NCBI GenBank assembly: GCA_028583415.1
Contig: CM053265.1
Span: 27,683,815-27,747,814, forward strand
From: Protea cynaroides
Taxonomy: Eukaryota > Streptophyta > Magnoliopsida > Proteales > Proteaceae
DNA: 64,000 nucleotides
Reading direction: 5' to 3'
Each line of letters opens with the position of its first letter. Positions within the stretch are counted from its first letter, which is position 1. The position numbers and the translations under genes are program-made. Positions 45,807-57,544 of the stretch are shown here, one piece after another. Under the pieces are notes generated by a model. It was not told the DNA's origin, ran no database searches, and saw only the letters and a program-made list of their open reading frames with translations.

Positions 45807-47074
45807 ATGGCTGGACGAAGAGTATCCAGACAAAGCCGTAACTCTATCCCACCACCACCACCTGTGGGGGAAGATAGCCAGACACACCCAGAAACACAGG
45901 GGAATACGAACACGGCAGCGTCCGTCATTATTGGGCAGACAAATCCTATAAATCTGCCAGCTCCACCTACAGACCTGGCTACAGTCATATTGAACTTGGC
46001 CCAACAGCTGCAGCAAATGCAACAGGCACAAGCTACTATGCAAGCTGCCATAGGCATGACTTTTCCAGCTGCACAGACACCACCAATGCCAGCAGGATAG
46101 GCAAGCACAACACCAGGGGGAAGTAACACAGTACCCCATGCACCTCAGACTCCCATAATGCCGGCTCAAGTACAAAATCCTGAGGTAGCTCAAGGTGGAT
46201 ATCAATACCAACCACCTATGTATGGGGTGTATGTCCCACAACAACTAGACCACTCCAGACTGGTGGAGCATTTTCTGAAACTGAAGCCCAAAGAATTTAA
46301 TGGCAAGCCAGCAGATCCTTTATGGATGGCACACTGGGTAGACGAAATGGAAAGAAATTTTATGATGATGACAGTAAACGAAGAAGAAAAAGTGATGTGT
46401 GCCACCTGTTATGCTAAAAGGAGATGCACACCATTGGTGGAGGTCTACCAGGACATATTTATTAACAAAGCACGCCCAACTGACTTGGGATATTTATAAG
46501 GAGGCATTCTTTGAGAAGTACTTTCCTAGAAGTTTTAGAGATTCTATGGAAAGAGAGTTCCTGAGTTTATATCAGGGGCAGATGACCGTGGATGCATATC
46601 AACAACATTATGAGGAGCTGTTCTTCTTTGCACCCGCCAGTATGCAAAAGGAAAACACCAAGACCCGAAGGTTCGTCATGGGACTTAGGGGAAGCATCCG
46701 CGAGCATGTTCTAGGACTTGAAAAGAAAATCTATAATGAAGCAGCACAAATTGCTCGAGTTATAGAATCGAGCCAGAAGGAGAGTTATTTCATGCAAAAC
46801 AGAGGTATAAAAAGATCAGCTGGAAATTCTTATAATAGAGGGAATAACAAGACATTTAAACCCTTCCGTGCTCAAGGCTTTACCGCTGCAACCAAGACTA
46901 CTCCCGTAGCTCAACAACAACAAAAGCCAATTACTGAAGGGATAAAATGTTATAACTGCAATCAAGTGGGACATATGGCAAGGGAATGTCCTAAGCCCAG
47001 GAAGCAGCTACATCAAGGACGAGTTTACGCGGTTACATCTGAGGATGCTGTCGCATCGCCTGATGTGGTCACAG
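45807..47074 (+). pseudogene. gag of the Tekay-like element
   Basis: Start MAGRRVSRQSRNS after a Kozak-like AGATAATGG. A Pro/Gln-rich N-terminus with a TAG at 46098 (Gln expected) is followed by the retrotransposon gag/capsid domain (FLKLKPKEFNGKPADPLWM, HWWRSTRTYL, FFEKYFPRSFRDSMEREF, YQQHYEELFFF) and a CCHC knuckle CYNCNQVGHMARECPKP near 46950. One extra base near 46408 shifts the frame in the middle of the capsid domain. Gag forms the particle and binds RNA; this copy cannot be translated whole. Confidence 0.9.
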
Positions 47075-47144
47075 GTATGACTTAATTTTTTTAAAGTTGT
47101 ATTACATTGTATGAGCATGTAGACTAAGTTAAAATAAATCACAG
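47075..47144 (+). other. 70-bp GT-AG intron candidate between gag and protease
   Basis: CACAG|GTATGACTTAA ... AAATAAATCACAG|GTATCG. The segment is AT-rich, begins GT, ends AG, and has a CTAAG branch-like word about 20 nt before the AG. Unspliced, the frame ends four codons later (G-M-T-stop). Removing 70 bp restores the gag-to-protease frame. Both ends carry TCACAGGTAT, so a short insertion with duplication is an alternative. Confidence 0.6.
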
Positions 47145-47682
47145 GTATCGTACCTATAAATGGCATACCCGTCAGAGTACTCTTTAACTCAGGAGCTACT
47201 CATTCTTTTATATCTGTGTCATTTGGGAAAGAAGCTGAATTTACCCATCAAAATATTAGACTACAAACTGCTTGTACGATCACCTATGGGATTAGAAGTG
47301 AAGTTAGAAAAAGATTATGGACCATGTCCAGTTCTTATTGATGAAAAGACTTTGGATTCAACCTTGATCCAACTTGGGATGGCAGACTTTGACGTCACCT
47401 TGGGAATGGACTGGTTAGCTCGGCATTTTGTAAACCTATTGTGTGCCGAAAAGAAGCTGACATTTAAAGACAAAGAAGGAGCAGAGTTCAGTTTTTTGGG
47501 AACCAAACTTGTCCGTAAACGAAAGCTCATACTCTTTGCGCTAAAGGCTAAGAAGTGCCTCGAGAAAGGAGCAGTCAGGTATTTAGTATCTATGGTCGAC
47601 CTTACCAAGGAAGCACCACGAATGGAAGATATTGATGTCGTGCGTGACTTTCTAGTCGTATTTCCTGAAGAACTACCAGGAT
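47145..47682 (+). pseudogene. protease and linker of the Tekay-like element
   Basis: Aspartic protease motif reads FNSGATHSFIS: the catalytic Asp of DSG is Asn. A frameshift near 47222-47230 separates this from the continuing frame with GLEVKLEKDYGPCPVLID, FDVTLGMDWLA and DVVRDFLVVFPEELPGLP, the usual lead into RT. The nested element enters right after this motif at 47688. Confidence 0.85.
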
Positions 47683-47687
47683 TACCA

Positions 47688-50048
47688 TGTCACACCCCAA
47701 TTCTGCACCATTCGGAACGGTGTGATGAACCGTCAATAAACCAACGGTTCAACCAGGATCTCAAAATAGGCTATCCCACATATGATAAACCAAAACACAT
47801 TCCACATTAATCAGAGGTAATAAAATAAATAGCGGAAGTCTTACAGATAATGAACCGAGAAATTTTAACTCTAATACTCATAAATAAAATATCCAATTAT
47901 GTTGTTTCAACCGAGACATAAATAAAATATCGAATACATGTCTTTACTAAATTTAACAAAATCTAATCAAATACGCATGAGTTGCACTCGCAAGAGGAGT
48001 CATGCGTATCCACTTTGTTTTCAGCTTCCATTGTCGCCACATGCCCGTACACAGGAGCGTTCATGTAATCTTCAATGGTGGTACCTGCATCATCAACTAA
48101 AAGTATTCGAATTTGAAAGGGTGAGCACACATCACGGCTCAGTGAGCAAACAAAACAATGCAACAATACATACGTATGCAATCAATTCATATCTTTGGTC
48201 TGGTTTAAAGTTTGCAATGTGCTATAGAAAGGATAGGTGGCCGCCGCACCTCTATACACGAGTGTGTGGAAACGCCCAATGAGAACGGCACCGTCGCCCC
48301 ACATGCACCCACCATGGACAATATACACCCCATGAAAATGGCATGACTGTACCGGTTGCCCATACCAACACGTAAGCCCCTGTTGGCGAGGGGTTGCAAA
48401 CTGGGCTCGCAACTAACCAACCCTAATGCCAAACAATGTATCCAAGGCCTCACCCCAGCATCCCTCAATACATCCATAGAGATAGAGCTAGGGTCTGGTG
48501 ACTAGGCTGAACCACAGTGCCACGTCCCCCCCTGATGCCCTACGACATATTAGATTCGCTAAGGTAATGGCGATACGACGATGTTAGTGGACAAGACTTG
48601 AGTAGAGATAAAGCTAGAGTCTGGTGATCAGGCTGAACCACAATGTCACGTCCTCCCCCTGATGCTCCACTCGCATCAAGCACACTAACACTTGCTTAGT
48701 GGACATGACTTGAATAGACCATGGCACAATATACCTCGATGAGAATGGCATCGAAGTACCGATTGATACCATCCCTACCCGCACCATGTACACCAGCCAA
48801 ACACAAACATTCACATGCCTATTCGTACCATCATCAACATCATCATGTTATAATCAATAAATTTAAATATGCATGAACAGTAATAATAAAAATATTGGAT
48901 GACATGTTGAATGTACATTACAATCATACACGCATAACACAATCATGGTATTGGACTCAAGAAGTAAAAACAGTTTGTTATTAACCAATTAGTTTAGGTC
49001 TTGTTTCCTCACCTTAGCTTGTTAATAGATCCTCTTCCAAGCTTTAGAATCACCTTTATAATGTTATTATATTGCTAGAAGACCTAACAAAGTCGATATA
49101 ATTTAATTAGAATTTATTCAGAATTTAAAAACCATTCTATTAACTGAGGGTCGGAGTCATGATCGACCCTGGGTGCGACCCTCCCCCTAATCTAAACTTC
49201 CCGAACACTGAGGGTCGATGCTAGGGTCGGATCTGCCATCGACCCTAGGTGCGACCCTCCATGGTTTGAGTCAAAAATATCAGATTTCGTTCTCTCTTTC
49301 ATGGTTGGGTCCTATGGCTTACTTCTACAATCCATTCTATACATGTTCTATGGTTTAGAACTATACTTTATTCACCTACATGGTTTTAATGATCTCCTCC
49401 ATGGTTTTTCATGAAAACCTAACCATGGATGGATGATTTGGGTTTCTTCGAAGTCATACCCTCTTCATAAATCATTCTAAAGTTTTAAATAAATCATGGG
49501 GAATGTATTCATACCTTAGGTTTGCTGAGATTCAGAGTTCCTCTGAATTTCCTTTTCTTCCTTAGCCTGTTTTTCAAGTTTTCCTTCTCTTTTCTCTTCC
49601 TTCTCTTCTCTTTCTCTCAATCCAATTAGGGTTGTAAAAGGAGTGAAAGAGGATTAGGGACGTCCAATTTATAGGGCAAAACCTCCCAAAATAAGTCCCA
49701 TTGAGTTTAGGAAATGTTGCAATTGAAATTAGGAAGGTTTCTCAATTTTTGGTTCGTGCTGTTTTTCCCGAATGCCAAGGGTCGATGGTGAGGGTCGATG
49801 GGAAGGTCGGACAACTCATAGACCCTGCGACCCATGGTTGAGGGTCGATGGTGAGGGTCGATGGGAGGGTCGGACCTGCCTGTTAAAACATGCGACCCTA
49901 CCCTCATTTTGACTGTTTTTGGGTAAATTTTCATATTGGGTCTTGGGTTTCTTCACACACTTGGTCCACTTGGCTCGACCATGATATGTAGACGGGTCCC
50001 GACACAAAATGTAAGGTTAGGCCGGGTTCGTGGCGTGTGGGTCTTACA
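47688..50048 (-). mobile_element. 3' LTR of the nested element
   Basis: 2361 bp; TGTCACACCC...GGTCTTACA on +. Minus-strand features: TATA-like CTATAAATTGG near 49670, donor AAG|GTATGAAT at 49514, CTCACTGAGCC...CTCACCCTT block (about 48148-48115) and CTTTTAG acceptor at 48097. GGGTCG/CGACCC words cluster at 49147-49255 and 49788-49905. Confidence 0.95.
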
Positions 50049-50200
50049 ACTCCACCACCCTTAAAACAAATTTCGTCCTCGAAATTTGAAAGTATGGATC
50101 TTACAACTCCCCCATCCTTAAATGAATTTTGTCCTCAAAATTTGAACGAATCTTACAACTCCCCCATCCTTAAAATAAATTTTGTCCTCAAAATTTTGAA
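50049..50200 (-). repeat. triplicated polypurine tract next to the 3' LTR
   Basis: Three tandem copies (50049-50105, 50106-50157, 50158-about 50200) that on the minus strand read TTTGAGGACAAAATT...AAGGATGGGGGAGTTGTAAG. Each copy holds the end of the coding region, the polypurine tract and, in the repeated ones, the first bases of the LTR (TGTAAGAT). The outer element has a single equivalent tract (60475-60488). Confidence 0.85.
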
Positions 50201-50499
50201 TTTACTTCGGAGTCAATAGGTGGGAATTCTATTTCCGCATTTCATCTTCTTCTTTCCATGCCGTCTTCTCCACATCTTGTCTTCGTCAGATTATCTTCGT
50301 ATAATTGATACCGAGTTTTTAAGGTGTTGTACCTTTCAACTAGTGAACTAGGCTGGTACCACTTCAATAGTTAAATCTCTTATTTAATCCATTGATTTCG
50401 TGGTCAATACTTTTGATATGGATCTCCACTGTACTTCTTCAACAGTGACATACGAAATACATCATGCACACTAGACATGGACAGCGGTAACGCTAACTG

Positions 50500-53400
50500 A
50501 TATGAAACTTTTCTATGTCTCCCCAAAGTTTATAAGGTTCAACACATATATAGGATACAACTTTCCCTTCTTGTCTAATCGTTTCAAACTGCGCATAAGT
50601 GATATCTTTAAGAACACTTTGTCACTTATGGCAAACTCAAGGTCTTGGTGTCTCTTTTGACAACTTAAGCTATCTTGCCCCTTTTCTTTGATCTTGTCTG
50701 CCACTCGACAGGTTTCTGCAATTAACTCAGGTATTACAATTTTTTTTTCTCCGAATTTATTCCAAAATAGAGGGGTTTGACATTTCTACCATATCATGCT
50801 TCATAGGTAACATTTACATGGTAGCTTAATAAAAACTTCATTCACGGAGACTTCTCAACTCAAGTTCCTTGAAATCAATTTCATAAACTCGGGGCATTTC
50901 TCTTAGGATTTGTATAGTCCGCCCCGACTGTCCGTCGGTTTAAGGTAAAATGCGGTACTAAACTTCAACTTTGTTCCCATTATCTTCTGTAGATCCTCCC
51001 AAAACTTCGAAATAAAGCATAAGCCTCTGACCGACACTAAGCTCTCATGCATACCATTCAGTCTGGCAATATTATCCATATATAGCTCAGTTAGCCGCTC
51101 TAAAGCATACCGGGGTTGTATAGCAATGGAATGAGCTATCTTATAAGGCAATCAACAATCACCCAACTGCGTCAACCGATCTAGGGTCAGTGGCAAATCA
51201 GTGAGATAGTTAATTGTAATGCAGTTCCACTTTCAAACTGGCTCCAATAGTTGTTGTTGTAAGCCATGTTGGTCTTTGTCCTTCAGCCTTTACTTACTGA
51301 TAATTCAGACCCTGGAACACGCACTAAACCACATTTGTTATCATTCTCTTTACTAGTACAATCACTTCAGGTCATGATACATATTGATACTCCAGTATGT
51401 CCTGAATATTGAGTACAATGGGCTATTATCATTATCCTCTTCATGATATCCGAGTCTTTATCTTCAGGTATTCAGAATCAGCCTCTGTATCTGAGTACTA
51501 TCTCCGCATCCAAAGTAAGTCAGGGTTAGGTTTTTCTTTCTCTAAATCTCTTGATAGTATTCTTATATACAGATTTAACAAAATTACTACTTTTATTTCA
51601 TCCACTAATTCAGAGATGATTTTTAATGCCATAAATGCAACCAAACTATTGTTTAATAATTCATCCATAAGTTCTCACTCGATTGGATCATTACTAGCTG
51701 CTATTATATGTTACTCTTTTCCAAATCTGAATCTGTTGCTGCAGAACATAAGGCAACATTTATACTCGGTCCTTCTTCAGACCTCATAATCCCTTTTTGC
51801 TTAAGGCTTAGCTACTACATTGGCCTTGCTTGACACTGAATATCACAGTCTTAATCCTTCAAGTATTCCTAACCATCTCCTTATCCTCATGTTCAACTCT
51901 TTCTAATGGAGAGATAAATAGGACTCTTAACCTAAAATTATTCTCCGTTTAGATAATGTCTCCAAGTCTTGATTGCATAATTCATCACCGGTAACTCCAA
52001 GTCATGAGTAGGGTAACGCTTCTCATGCTCCTTTAGTTTTCTTGAAACGTATGCAATCGCTTATTTACCTTGCATCAACCCGCATCCTTGATCCAATCCG
52101 AAAGCTCCGATGGATAGGGTAAATCCCTTGGTACCGAAATGATCAAGATGAGAGTTGATATCAACCTTACCTTAGAATCTGGAAACATTCTTCACCCTTT
52201 TCAGTCAAATTAAACTCCTCTCCCTTCCTGGTTAGCTTGGTAAGATGTTTTGCGATCTTAGAGTAGTCCTCCAAAAATCGTCTGTAATAACCAGCTAAAC
52301 TCAAGAAACTTCTGAACTTTGCAATATTCTTCAGGTGTTTCTCACCATACAATTGCTTCTATCTTACTAGGGTCCACTTTAATCCCTTTTTATGATGCTA
52401 CGTGATCTAATAAGATCACTTTGTTTAATCGGGTCTCATATTCCTTGGAATTTGCATAAAGCTTTTTCCCTTCTCAGCTGTTGTGAAGCTGTTCTAAAAT
52501 CCGTTGTATGAGTTGCTTCATTCTTGGAATAAACCAAAATATCATCTATGAAAACGATGACCCACGTGTCCAACATGTCATGAAACACCCAGTTCATCCA
52601 TTCCACAAAAGATGTAAAGGCATTGGTTAATCCAAACATCATAATCGATAACTCATAATGTCCACTCCCGATTCTAACAGCTATCTTCGAGATATTTCTG
52701 TCCAAATTCTTCAGCTGATGCTATCTTGATCAAAGATCAATCTTAGAAAATACCTTTGCTCCTTGCAACTATTTAAACAAGTCATCGATCTGAGGTTGTG
52801 AATATCTATTCTTGTTCGTGAGCTTGTTAAATTCTCGGTAGTTTATACGCAGACAACACTACCACCCTTCTTCTTCACGAGTTGCGTTGGTGCTTTCCGT
52901 GATGCAATACTTAGCTGATTAGAACCCTGGTCTAATAACTCTTGTAGTTGAGTCTCAGTTCCTTCAACTCCATAGGAGCTACTCTATAGGTGCCTTTGAC
53001 ACAAGTATCGTCCTTGGTAACAAGTCGATGACGAACTCGGTCACTTAATCAGATGGTAACCCGATAAGTTTCCTGGATATATATCAGGAAATTCACGCAT
53101 CACATCAATATCTTCCATCTGTGGTGCTTCTTTGGTAACGTATACCACAAGATACCATATATCCAACTTCTTTCTCTTCAAAGCATCTCTTTGCCTTTTG
53201 CATTGAGAGGATCAGCTTCCGCTTCCTAGGAAATAGGCTTCCAATAAAACCAAATTATATGCCATCTTTATTCTTGAATGATAACTTCTTCTATGCACAT
53301 AACAACCTTGTAGAGTATCGAGACAACCAGTCTATCCCCAAGATGATGTCAAAGTCTACCATCTCAAGTCTAATTAGGTTGCATCCAAATTTCATCCATC

Positions 53401-53600
53401 CATACGATTTGGACATTATTCATAACACTCATCTAATACAACATTTAGTCCAAAAAGGGCTTGAACTTGCAAAATCTGATGTAAAGGTCTTAAGAGCTTG
53501 TCTAGTTCCTTCATCTCTTATGATTTTTCAAAGACTATCATCAAAATATCATATTGCACTCATTAGCTTGTATTTCTTTTATCCTTGATGTTCTACCTTG
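50500..53600 (-). pseudogene. broken pol of the nested element
   Basis: Minus-strand fragments in pol order: a protease-to-RT linker region (about 53100-53250); RT with FDLRSGY-like remains and FGLTNAFTSFVEWMNWVFHD then FIDDILVYSKNE (52705-52436); the RNase H lead FRSFLSLAGYYRRFLEDYS (52340-52240); integrase pieces RYALERLTELYMDNIARLNG and KFWEDLQKIMGTKLKFSTAF (51120-50950); and the integrase C-terminal region DKVFLKISLMRSLKRLDKKG (50700-50560). Frames change repeatedly and stops are frequent, so no protein can be made. Confidence 0.85.
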
Positions 53601-55162
53601 CTCTCTCTTCCATATACCTCGAAAAATCTTGTGATTGTTACTTCATATCCCAAGTCTATCTATAAGCATTAGGGTATATGCTTATAAATTCATTAATTCA
53701 GCCATACTATTTTGGTCTTTACTTAATCAATCACTCAACATTGGGCATAACTCAATTATCATTGTATTAAATCGAGTACTACTTATGCCATGACTTTATC
53801 CTTGTATCCACTCTTAGATTTGCCTTTAGAAATCTTCTATCTTATTAAAATTCATACCGATATAACCATCTTTAACTTTACTTGAGTGCTATCTACTCTT
53901 TCCCAGTTACTCTTGATAGTTTTCACTTTTTGCTCATGCACTCTTTTATAGACATGATTCATATCCATCCATTTAGCAATCTCAAAATAAATCCTCTATT
54001 ACTTCATCTGAGGTTCATTGGCTATGACATTTAATCTAAATTTAATCATCTTTCTTCCAATAATTCCATTATCACTGAACATTTTTATCATCAAAGGTCA
54101 GGGAGTGTATGAATCAAAATGTTCATCCAAAAGTGATTCACTTCCTTCTTTCGATTTAGCATAATGAAAAACACTTGCTTTATCTAGTGAACCTAGGTTT
54201 AAGGAATCAGGAGTAAATCTGTAGTAATCCAACCGGTATCAAAAGATCGTTAAGTTGCACGGTGATCCAAATACATGCAATAGAGGTTTTACAATTCTTA
54301 ACCTCATGGTTACAGGTTCTATCGAATATATAATGCCATTGGGCAAGGCACTACAGGAGTAAATCTGGAGAAAGATTTCGTACATCGGAAAATCAAGTAT
54401 AATCTGGAAAAAAATTTCGTACATCAACAAATCAGGTGTAAATCGAAAAGATGTACGCTCAACATAATTAAACATTTAACTATTCGTTCAGTTCACATCT
54501 CTGTTCATGTGGTCGATCATGAGAGTTGCTAAGATTGGTATAATCAGGACTATTACTAAAGAAACAATATCTATGACTTTAATTGACAGGTTAAATCAAG
54601 AAGGTATCATGTCAAGGTACGAGAATTAAAATCAAGTATGTGCATCCTTTATAATCAACAGAGTAAGTCAATAATGCACCGCATCCTATATAAACATATC
54701 TACTTACATGGCCATTATCCTCTTATCTCTGTTTGGAATTAGTCTGAGATCTTTTCCTTTATCTCTACAGGGGTTTTGGCATTACTAGCCATTTTTCTTC
54801 TTCCTCTGTCTTACATTGAGTTTCACATCTTGTGAGTACCAACTCGGTATTCTAATTTTCTGCTGTACAGATGCTTCCTTCTTGCCACTGTACTATATCC
54901 TTGTATACTTGGATAACTACCCAACTTATAGGTAATACCCTATATTATTTATTTATTAAGATAATTTTTTTGGTCTTCTCTTTCTGTTTGAGTGTATATA
55001 TATGGTCCCACCTTTTATATGTATATTATCGTCTTGTTTAATTTCTGTCTCAACCAACACAGGTGCTTATGGTTTGTTTGTATTAAAGTTTTAAATTTAT
55101 CCTAACTCAGTTCATGGACTCCAGTGGAAGTACTCAGGTTTAATGGGTAAGGCCTACGAGAT
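53601..55162 (-). other. internal region of the nested element lacking recognisable gag
   Basis: Where gag and the leader should lie, I see only AT-rich sequence with short frames and no capsid domain or CCHC knuckle. A short repeated phrase, AATCTGGA[A/G]AAA[A/G]ATTTCGTACATC, occurs twice near 54360-54425. The primer site at its edge (55163-55174) is intact. Confidence 0.6.
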
Positions 55163-55177
55163 GCTCTGATACCAAGT

Positions 55178-57539
55178 TGTCACACCCCAATTCCGCACCA
55201 TTCGGAACGGTGTGATGAACCGTCAATAAACCAACGGTTCAACCAGGATCTCAAAATAGGCTATCCCACATATGATAAACCAAAACACATTCCACATTAA
55301 TCAAAGGTAATAAAATAAATAGCGGAAGTCTTAAAGATAATGAACTGAGAAATTTTAACTTTGATACTCATAAATAAAATATCCAATTATGTTGTTTCAA
55401 CCGAGACATAAATAAAATATCGAATACATGTCTTTACTAAATTTAACAAAATCTAATCGAATACGCATGAGTTGCACTCGCAAGAGGAGTCATGCGTATC
55501 CACTTTGTTTTCAGCTTCCATTGTCGCCACATGCCCGTACACAGGAGCGTTCATGTAATCTTCAATGGTGGTACCTGCATCATCAACTAAAAGTATTCGA
55601 ATTTGAAAGGGTGAGCACACATCACGGCTCAGTGAGCAAACAAAACAATGCAACAATACATACGCATGCAATCAATTCATATCTTTGGTCTGGTTTAAAG
55701 TTTGCAATGTGCTATAGAAAGGATAGGTGGCCGCCGCACCTCTATACACGAGTGTGTGGAAACGCCCAATGAGAACGGCACCGTCGCCCCACATGCACCC
55801 ACCATGGACAATATACACCCCATGAAAATGGCATGACTGTACCGGTTGCCCATACCAACACGTAAGCCCCTGTTGGCGAGGGGTTGCAAACTGGGCTCGC
55901 AACTAACCAACCCTAATGCCAAACAATGTATCCAAGGCCTCACCCCAGCATCCCTCAATACATCCATAGAGATAGAGCTAGGGTCTGGTGACTAGGCTGA
56001 ACCACAGTGCCACGTCCCCTCCTGATGCCCTACGACATATTAGATTCGCTAAGGTAATGGCGATACGACGATGTTAGTGGACAAGACTTGAGTAGAGATA
56101 GAGCTAGAGTCTGGTGACCAGGCTGAACCACAATGTCACGTCCTCCCCCTGATGCTCCACTCGCATCAAGCACACTAACACTTGCTTAGTGGACATGACT
56201 TGAATAGACCATGGCACAATATACCCCGATGAGAATGGCATCGAAGTACCGATTGATACCATCCCTACCCGCACCATGTACACCAGCCAAACACAAACAT
56301 TCACATGCCTATTCATACCATCATCAACATCATCATGTTATAATTAATAAATTTAAATATGCATGAACAGTAATAATAAAAATATTGGATGACATGTTGA
56401 ATGCACATTACAATCATACACGCATAACACAATCATGGTATTAGACTCAAGAAGTAAAAATAGTTTGTTATTAACCAATTAGTTTAGGTCTTGTTCCCTC
56501 ACCTTAGCTTGTTAATAGATCCTCTTCCAAGCTTTAGAATCACCTTTATAATGTTATTATATTGCTAGAAGACCTAACAAAGTCGATAGAATTTAATTAG
56601 AATTTATTCGGAATTTAAAAACCATTCTGTTAATTGAGGGTTGGAGTCATGATCGACCCTGGGTGCGACCCTCCCCCTAATCTGAACTTCCCGAACACTG
56701 AGGGTCGATGCTAGGGTCGGATCTGCCATCGACCCTAGGTGCGACCCTCCATGGTTTGAGTCGAAAATATCAGATTTCGTTCTCTCTTTCATGGTTGGTT
56801 CCTATGGCTTACTTCCACAATCCATTCTATACATGTTCAATGGTTTAGAACTATACTTTATTCACCTACATGGTTTTAATGATCTCCTCCATGGTTTTTA
56901 ATGAAAACCTGACCATGGATGGATGATTTGGGTTTCTTCTAAGTCATACCCTCTTCATAAACCATTCTAAAGTCTTAAATAAATCATGGGGAATGTATTC
57001 ATACCTTAGGTTTGCTGAGATTCAGAGTTCCTCTGAATTTCCTCTTCTTCCTTAGCCTGTTTTTCATGTTTTCCTTCTCTTCTTCTCTTCCTTCTCTTCT
57101 CTTTCTCTCAATCCAATTAGGGTTGTAAAAGGAGTGAAAGAGGCTTAGGGACGTCCAATTTATAGGGAAAAACCTCCCAAAATAAGTCTCATTGAGTTTA
57201 GGAAAGGTTCCAATTGAAATTAGGAAGGTTTCTCAATTTTCGGTTCGTGCTGTTTTTCCTGAATGCCGAGGGTCGATGGTGAGGGTCGATGGGAGGGTCG
57301 GACAACTCATAGACCCTGCGACCCATGGTTGAGGGTCGATGGTGAGGGTCGATGGGAGGGTCGGACCTGCCTATTAAAACATGCGACCCTACCCTCATTT
57401 TGACTGTTTTTGGGTAAAATTTCATATTGGGTCTTGGGTTTCTTCACACACTTGGTCCACTTGGCTCGACCATGATATGTAGACGGGTCCCGACACGAAA
57501 TGTAAGGTTAGGCCGGGTTCATGGCGTGCGGGTCTTACA
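55178..57539 (-). mobile_element. 5' LTR of the nested element
   Basis: 2362 bp, near-identical to 47688-50048, ending GGTCTTACA next to the TACCA duplication. TATA, donor, block and acceptor are at equivalent positions. Duplicate reading frames in the two LTRs are artefacts of this repetition. Confidence 0.95.
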
Positions 57540-57544
57540 TACCA

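Larger units (their letters stand above)
47688..57539 (-). mobile_element. nested Tekay-like gypsy element with decayed internal region
   Basis: Inserted in the outer element's pol with a perfect TACCA duplication (47683-47687, 57540-57544). LTRs 47688-50048 and 55178-57539 differ at few positions (7 in the first 290 bp or so). Primer site on minus at 55174-55163. The internal 5.1 kb has only broken pol segments and no recognisable gag. LTR organisation is that of the outer element, but the sequence is a distinct subfamily. Confidence 0.95.

Noticed and set aside
48182..48477. Frames duplicated at 48182-48477 and 55672-55967
   Set aside because: Identical because they lie in the two LTRs of the nested element; not genes.
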